From an uncultured Dorea sp. (GTDB lineage: Bacteria; Bacillota; Clostridia; Lachnospirales; Lachnospiraceae), in contig CAJUAM010000011.1 in assembly GCA_910584615.1 (NCBI GenBank), positions 14,543 to 78,542 on the forward strand: 64,000 bases of DNA. The letters run 5' to 3'. A model generated the notes under the pieces. That model saw nothing but the letters and a program-made list of their open reading frames with translations, was not told the origin of the DNA and searched no databases. This document shows, piece after piece, positions 61,184 to 64,000 of the stretch (the stretch's first letter is position 1; each line of letters opens with the position of its first letter). The translations under genes and the position numbers were made by a program.

Positions 61184-61330
61184 ATTAAAAAGAGACCTCT
61201 ATTGCATACTGCTGCTATGCAATAAAAGTCTCACCATTTCATCACGATGCGGATGATTACTCATCGTACTGACGCATTCGCGAACGCTCTGCCCATTATC
61301 TGGTCAGACGCCGATTACTCCCTTTTATTA
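61184..61330 (-). ncRNA. yybP-ykoY family (Mn2+) riboswitch with terminator
   Basis: On the minus strand the aptamer runs from AAAAGGGAGTAATC (61326 downward) to GAGACTTTTATT (ending 61221), the conserved ends of the family; CTTTT pairs with AAAAG as P1. The expression platform re-uses GAGACTTTTATTGCATA as the 5' arm of a terminator with TATGCAATAGAGGTCTC, then TTTTTAA (61187-61232). P1 and terminator exclude each other, so ligand binding should allow readthrough into the P-type ATPase gene. Confidence 0.88.
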
Positions 61331-61338
61331 TAATAAAT

Positions 61339-61367
61339 ACTATATTCCAAAAACCAATATATGTCAA
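61339..61367 (-). promoter_or_regulatory. Promoter of the riboswitch / P-type ATPase unit
   Basis: Minus strand: -35 TTGACA (61362-61367), 17-base spacer, -10 TATAGT (61339-61344), placing the start point a few bases before the aptamer. Confidence 0.85.
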
Positions 61368-61374
61368 ATATTAT

Positions 61375-61722
61375 TTATAATTGACTTATAGCTGCTACTG
61401 TCTTCTCATACTCTTTGGTTATGATCTCCATCAGCTCCTCAGCACCCTCCGTACTGCCAGCCCTCAAAATCTCCGCAAGATCACTGCTTGGCTTATACAA
61501 AGCCTCAAAAGCAAGATTCTGTGAAACACCTTTCAGCGTATGTGCCGCGCGAAAGGCTTCTTCAAGGTTCCCTGCGCTTAAATTGTCTTTCAGACTTTTA
61601 AAACTGTCATCATCCAAAAACTTTTTGGTAAATTTCATCACAAGAGCCTCTTTCCTCATCATCCTCTGACACACTGCTTCATAATCACCGCCAATTACTT
61701 CATAACACTCTTTTATCGTCAT
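61375..61722 (-). CDS. Hpt-domain phosphotransfer protein
   Basis: 115 residues, a free-standing histidine phosphotransfer four-helix domain. The phospho-His is His61 in FRAAHTLKGVSQNL. N-terminal MTIKECYEVIGGDYEAVCQRM is typical of Hpt proteins with receiver partners. It follows the REC-HD-GYP-GGDEF gene by 3 bases, so it probably relays phosphate to or from that receiver; no histidine kinase is adjacent. Confidence 0.9.
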   Translation of the reverse strand: MTIKECYEVIGGDYEAVCQRMMRKEALVMKFTKKFLDDDSFKSLKDNLSAGNLEEAFRAAHTLKGVSQNLAFEALYKPSSDLAEILRAGSTEGAEELMEIITKEYEKTVAAISQL

Positions 61723-61725
61723 ATC

Positions 61726-63795
61726 TTACTCCTCTCCATCTATAGAAGATATCGCTGATAATATCTCTTTCATTGAATCATCATAGAAACAATACTGGGC
61801 GCGTCCCGCCTGTTTCGCAGTGTAAAGAGCCTTGTCCGCGCAGCCGAACAAATTCTCATATTCCCGGCCTACTTTTTTAGATCGCGATATCCCCATACTT
61901 ATAGAAATATCAAATCCCTCATATTTACCGGAAAGCGCATGGTAGATACGGTCGATAATGCTGTCTATCCCTGCCCTATCTTCCATAAAAATCATGAATT
62001 CATCTCCGCCTACTCTCGCTGTTATATCATAGTCTCTGGTACTGCTGCGAAGTTTGTCTGCCATATGCTGAAGAACCTTATCCCCAAACATATGACCACA
62101 CCTGTCATTGGCATTTTTAAAATAATCAATATCAAATATCGCCAGGATAAAGTCTTTTCCTTCTCCTTCATGAAGCCGTTCCCTCACAAGCCGTTTTGAA
62201 GCAGACTGGTTAAGAAGTCCTGTCAATCCATCGTGGGAAGCCATTCTCTGCAGATCTTTGATCTTCGCATGCTGCTCATGCATATCCACGATCTTTCCAA
62301 TACATCCTGTCATATACGGCTTTTCTTCATACGCCCACATACTGCGGCAAATAACACGGCTCCAGCGCCATTCTCCATTGATAAGGATCTCTCCGTCATA
62401 CTGAATGACCGGAGACTCTGTAGTAGACATCATCACTAACTGCCTGATCTCTTCCAGCACCTCTCCGTTTGAAATAGTGGCAATCTTTTCATCTTCCAGT
62501 GGATTCATAGTAATCTCTGCCGCATTAAGCATTTTCGCACCAGCATCTGACAAAGTAAGCATAGAAGGTTCTTTTGTATATTCAAATTGGATTTCTGAAG
62601 ACAGAGACGCAAAAAACTGGTATTTTGTACGTTCATGTTCCAGAAGCCTTAAAGTCCTCTCCGATGCCGAAAGATCTTCATAATGAAGCAGATCTTCCGT
62701 TATATTGCGTATATTTCTGTCACTTTCCTGCTTGATAGAATTAATTGCAAGCTGCTCCCTGATGCTTTCCCCGCTCTCTAACAGGCAATCCAGCAACAAT
62801 GGATTAAATGTGCCACACTCTCCATTAGTGATCATCTCTATTGCCTTTTCATGGGAAAACGCAGGCTTATATACACGTACACTCGTCAGAGCATCATAAA
62901 CATCTGCCAGCGCAACGATCTGTGCCGCAATCGGAATCTCCTCACCTACAAGTCCATCAGGATAACCCCTGCCGTCATATCTCTCATGATGCCAGCGGCA
63001 AATCTGATAAGCCGTTTTTACAAGCGATTCATCTTTATAATATGAAAGCTGATCCAACATTTCAGCACCGATTAAAGTATGCGTCTTCATCGTCTCGAAT
63101 TCTTCTTTTGTAAGCTTGCCTGGTTTATTAAGAATTTCTCCAGGAATAGAAATCTTACCGATATCATGCAACGCCGATGCCATACTTATGATCGGGATAT
63201 CTGAACGCTTTAAATTATACTTATCTGTTTTGCGCATTACCGTCTGAAGAAGAATCTCTGTCATCATATTAATATGTAATACATGCAGACCGCTTTCTCC
63301 ATTACGGAATTCTACAATATGGCTAAGAATAGACACCATCAGATTATTGCTTCTCTCTTTTTCATAAATCTGATCTGAAACTAATTCAATCAGCCGCTTT
63401 TGCTTTGCGTAAAGCATGATCGTATTAATTACACGCCTATGTACAATCTGCCCGTCAAAAGGTCTGCTGATAAAATCTGTTACTCCAAGCTCATATGCAT
63501 GTTCTACATAAGAAGTAGTATTTTCTGCAGATATCATAATAACCGGAATGTCCTGAATCCAATTGCGCCTATTCATTACGGCCAAAACTTCAAATCCGTC
63601 CATATTCGGCATTACAATGTCCAATAACATAAGCGAGATATCCGTGCTGTCCATGTTCAGTCTAGCTACTGCCTCTGCGCCATCGACTGCCTCCACTATC
63701 TCATATTCATCTCCAAGCATATCAGCCAGAATTGAACGATTCATCTCTGAATCATCAACTATCAGTATCTTCTGCTTCTCATTCCCTGCGCTCAT
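61726..63795 (-). CDS. REC-HD-GYP-GGDEF c-di-GMP signalling protein
   Basis: 689 residues. Receiver 8-122 with Asp59 (LLDIVMP), but the conserved Lys is Arg111 (ISRPF). HD-GYP phosphodiesterase about 150-350: HDIGK at 210-214, HHERYDGRGYP at 269-279, ADVYDAL. A PAS-like region covers about 400-520. GGDEF cyclase about 525-680: GGDEF at 596-600 and an I-site RDYD five residues before it. Both c-di-GMP synthesis and breakdown motifs look intact. ATG 63795 lies behind GGAAGGA. Co-transcribed with the Hpt gene. Confidence 0.92.
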   Translation of the reverse strand: MSAGNEKQKILIVDDSEMNRSILADMLGDEYEIVEAVDGAEAVARLNMDSTDISLMLLDIVMPNMDGFEVLAVMNRRNWIQDIPVIMISAENTTSYVEHAYELGVTDFISRPFDGQIVHRRVINTIMLYAKQKRLIELVSDQIYEKERSNNLMVSILSHIVEFRNGESGLHVLHINMMTEILLQTVMRKTDKYNLKRSDIPIISMASALHDIGKISIPGEILNKPGKLTKEEFETMKTHTLIGAEMLDQLSYYKDESLVKTAYQICRWHHERYDGRGYPDGLVGEEIPIAAQIVALADVYDALTSVRVYKPAFSHEKAIEMITNGECGTFNPLLLDCLLESGESIREQLAINSIKQESDRNIRNITEDLLHYEDLSASERTLRLLEHERTKYQFFASLSSEIQFEYTKEPSMLTLSDAGAKMLNAAEITMNPLEDEKIATISNGEVLEEIRQLVMMSTTESPVIQYDGEILINGEWRWSRVICRSMWAYEEKPYMTGCIGKIVDMHEQHAKIKDLQRMASHDGLTGLLNQSASKRLVRERLHEGEGKDFILAIFDIDYFKNANDRCGHMFGDKVLQHMADKLRSSTRDYDITARVGGDEFMIFMEDRAGIDSIIDRIYHALSGKYEGFDISISMGISRSKKVGREYENLFGCADKALYTAKQAGRAQYCFYDDSMKEILSAISSIDGEE

Positions 63796-63900
63796 TTGAA
63801 ATCCTTCCTTATGCCATACGAGTTCTGTCAACACTTTTAGTATACCGATATCGGCGTTTCATGTCAACAATCTAACAATCAAGAATCTTTTTTTATTATA

Positions 63901-63943
63901 ACAAAAGCTCTTTAAAGAACTATCTTCTCTAAAGAGCTTTTGT
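63901..63943 (-). terminator. Terminator downstream of tRNA-Lys
   Basis: Perfect 14-bp inverted repeat with arms ACAAAAGCTCTTTA (63901-63914 and 63930-63943); on the minus strand the 3' arm ends in GCTTTTGTTAT. Confidence 0.88.
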
Positions 63944-63948
63944 GTCAA

Positions 63949-64000
63949 TGAGCGTGCGGGGATTCGAACCCCGGACAACTTGATTAAAAGTCAAGTGCTC
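63949..64000 (-). tRNA. tRNA-Lys(UUU), 3' part
   Basis: Minus strand. Anticodon arm CTTGA-CTTTTAA-TCAAG gives anticodon TTT. The T-arm CGGGG-TTCGAAT-CCCCG and 3' acceptor CACGCTC with discriminator A are intact. CCA is not encoded. The 5' part, with D-arm, is beyond the right edge. Confidence 0.95.

Noticed and set aside
63949..64000. tRNA carrying encoded CCA
   Set aside because: The discriminator A is followed by TTGAC on the minus strand, so CCA is not encoded.

Overview
The window looks like the chromosome of a spore-forming Firmicute of the Clostridia, most likely Lachnospiraceae. The indicators are BofA, a CwlD-type amidase and RicT, MecA, a clostridial rubredoxin-first rubrerythrin beside PerR, a Firmicutes-type Tad pilus locus (Flp1, DUF5702, DUF6382 families) and a moderately AT-rich composition with strong GGAGG ribosome sites. 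Most genes lie on the minus strand. No phage, rRNA operon, CRISPR array or complete insertion sequence is visible.

Layout. 1-763: ECF-type sigma factor and the start of its membrane partner. 927-10248: an eight-gene sugar operon read leftward (FucI/AraA-like isomerase, ribose-type ABC importer, aldo/keto reductase, mannose-6-phosphate-isomerase-like cupin, DhaK, DhaL), with its own promoter and palindromic operators, preceded by an IclR regulator. 11245-14813: aconitase-family hydratase and a CdaR/PucR-type regulator. 14880-16044: MsmX-type multi-sugar ATPase. 16213-22610: rsmI, tRNA methyltransferase, ricT, holB and an Orn/Lys/Arg decarboxylase-family gene (an arrangement resembling the B. 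subtilis yaaO-to-yabC region), then pgi. 22690-33168: mixed housekeeping and accessory genes (mtnN, a TSCPD protein, a PD-(D/E)XK transposase-like gene with a 12-bp tandem repeat, a short inverted-repeat element, a DUF4367 protein, murG, a sigma factor, HIT, an orphan histidine kinase, rhomboid, DacF-like carboxypeptidase). 33304-41579: a Tad (type IVb pilus) locus. 41843-45096: a polar amino-acid ABC operon containing a DUF169 gene. 45233-53305: phosphopantetheinyl transferase, bofA, dCMP deaminase, upp, Sua5, cwlD, a GH18 protein, mecA and a DUF1858 protein. 53306-56119: an intergenic cluster of perfect DnaA boxes, an NlpC/P60 hydrolase, perR and rubrerythrin. 56258-64000: CapA-like protein, AI-2E-family protein, a P-type ATPase behind a yybP-ykoY (Mn2+) riboswitch, an Hpt protein, a REC-HD-GYP-GGDEF protein and the 3' half of tRNA-Lys(UUU).

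The most striking signal is a 28-bp inverted repeat (26/28 matches, 120-bp spacer) over the ribosome site, start codon and leader of the TadE-like pilus gene at 35776-35951. It ends just before the prepilin cleavage site. In the given orientation the frame runs through to the pilus protein; computed by hand, inversion puts a stop after six codons. This is either a DNA inversion switch or an mRNA hairpin hiding the start site. Other leads are the sugar operon of unknown substrate, the DUF169/ABC association, the DnaA-box cluster away from dnaA, the inverted-repeat element at 26254-26387, and the Mn2+ riboswitch with a readable antitermination mechanism. All product names are from motif recognition by eye; no database search was run.
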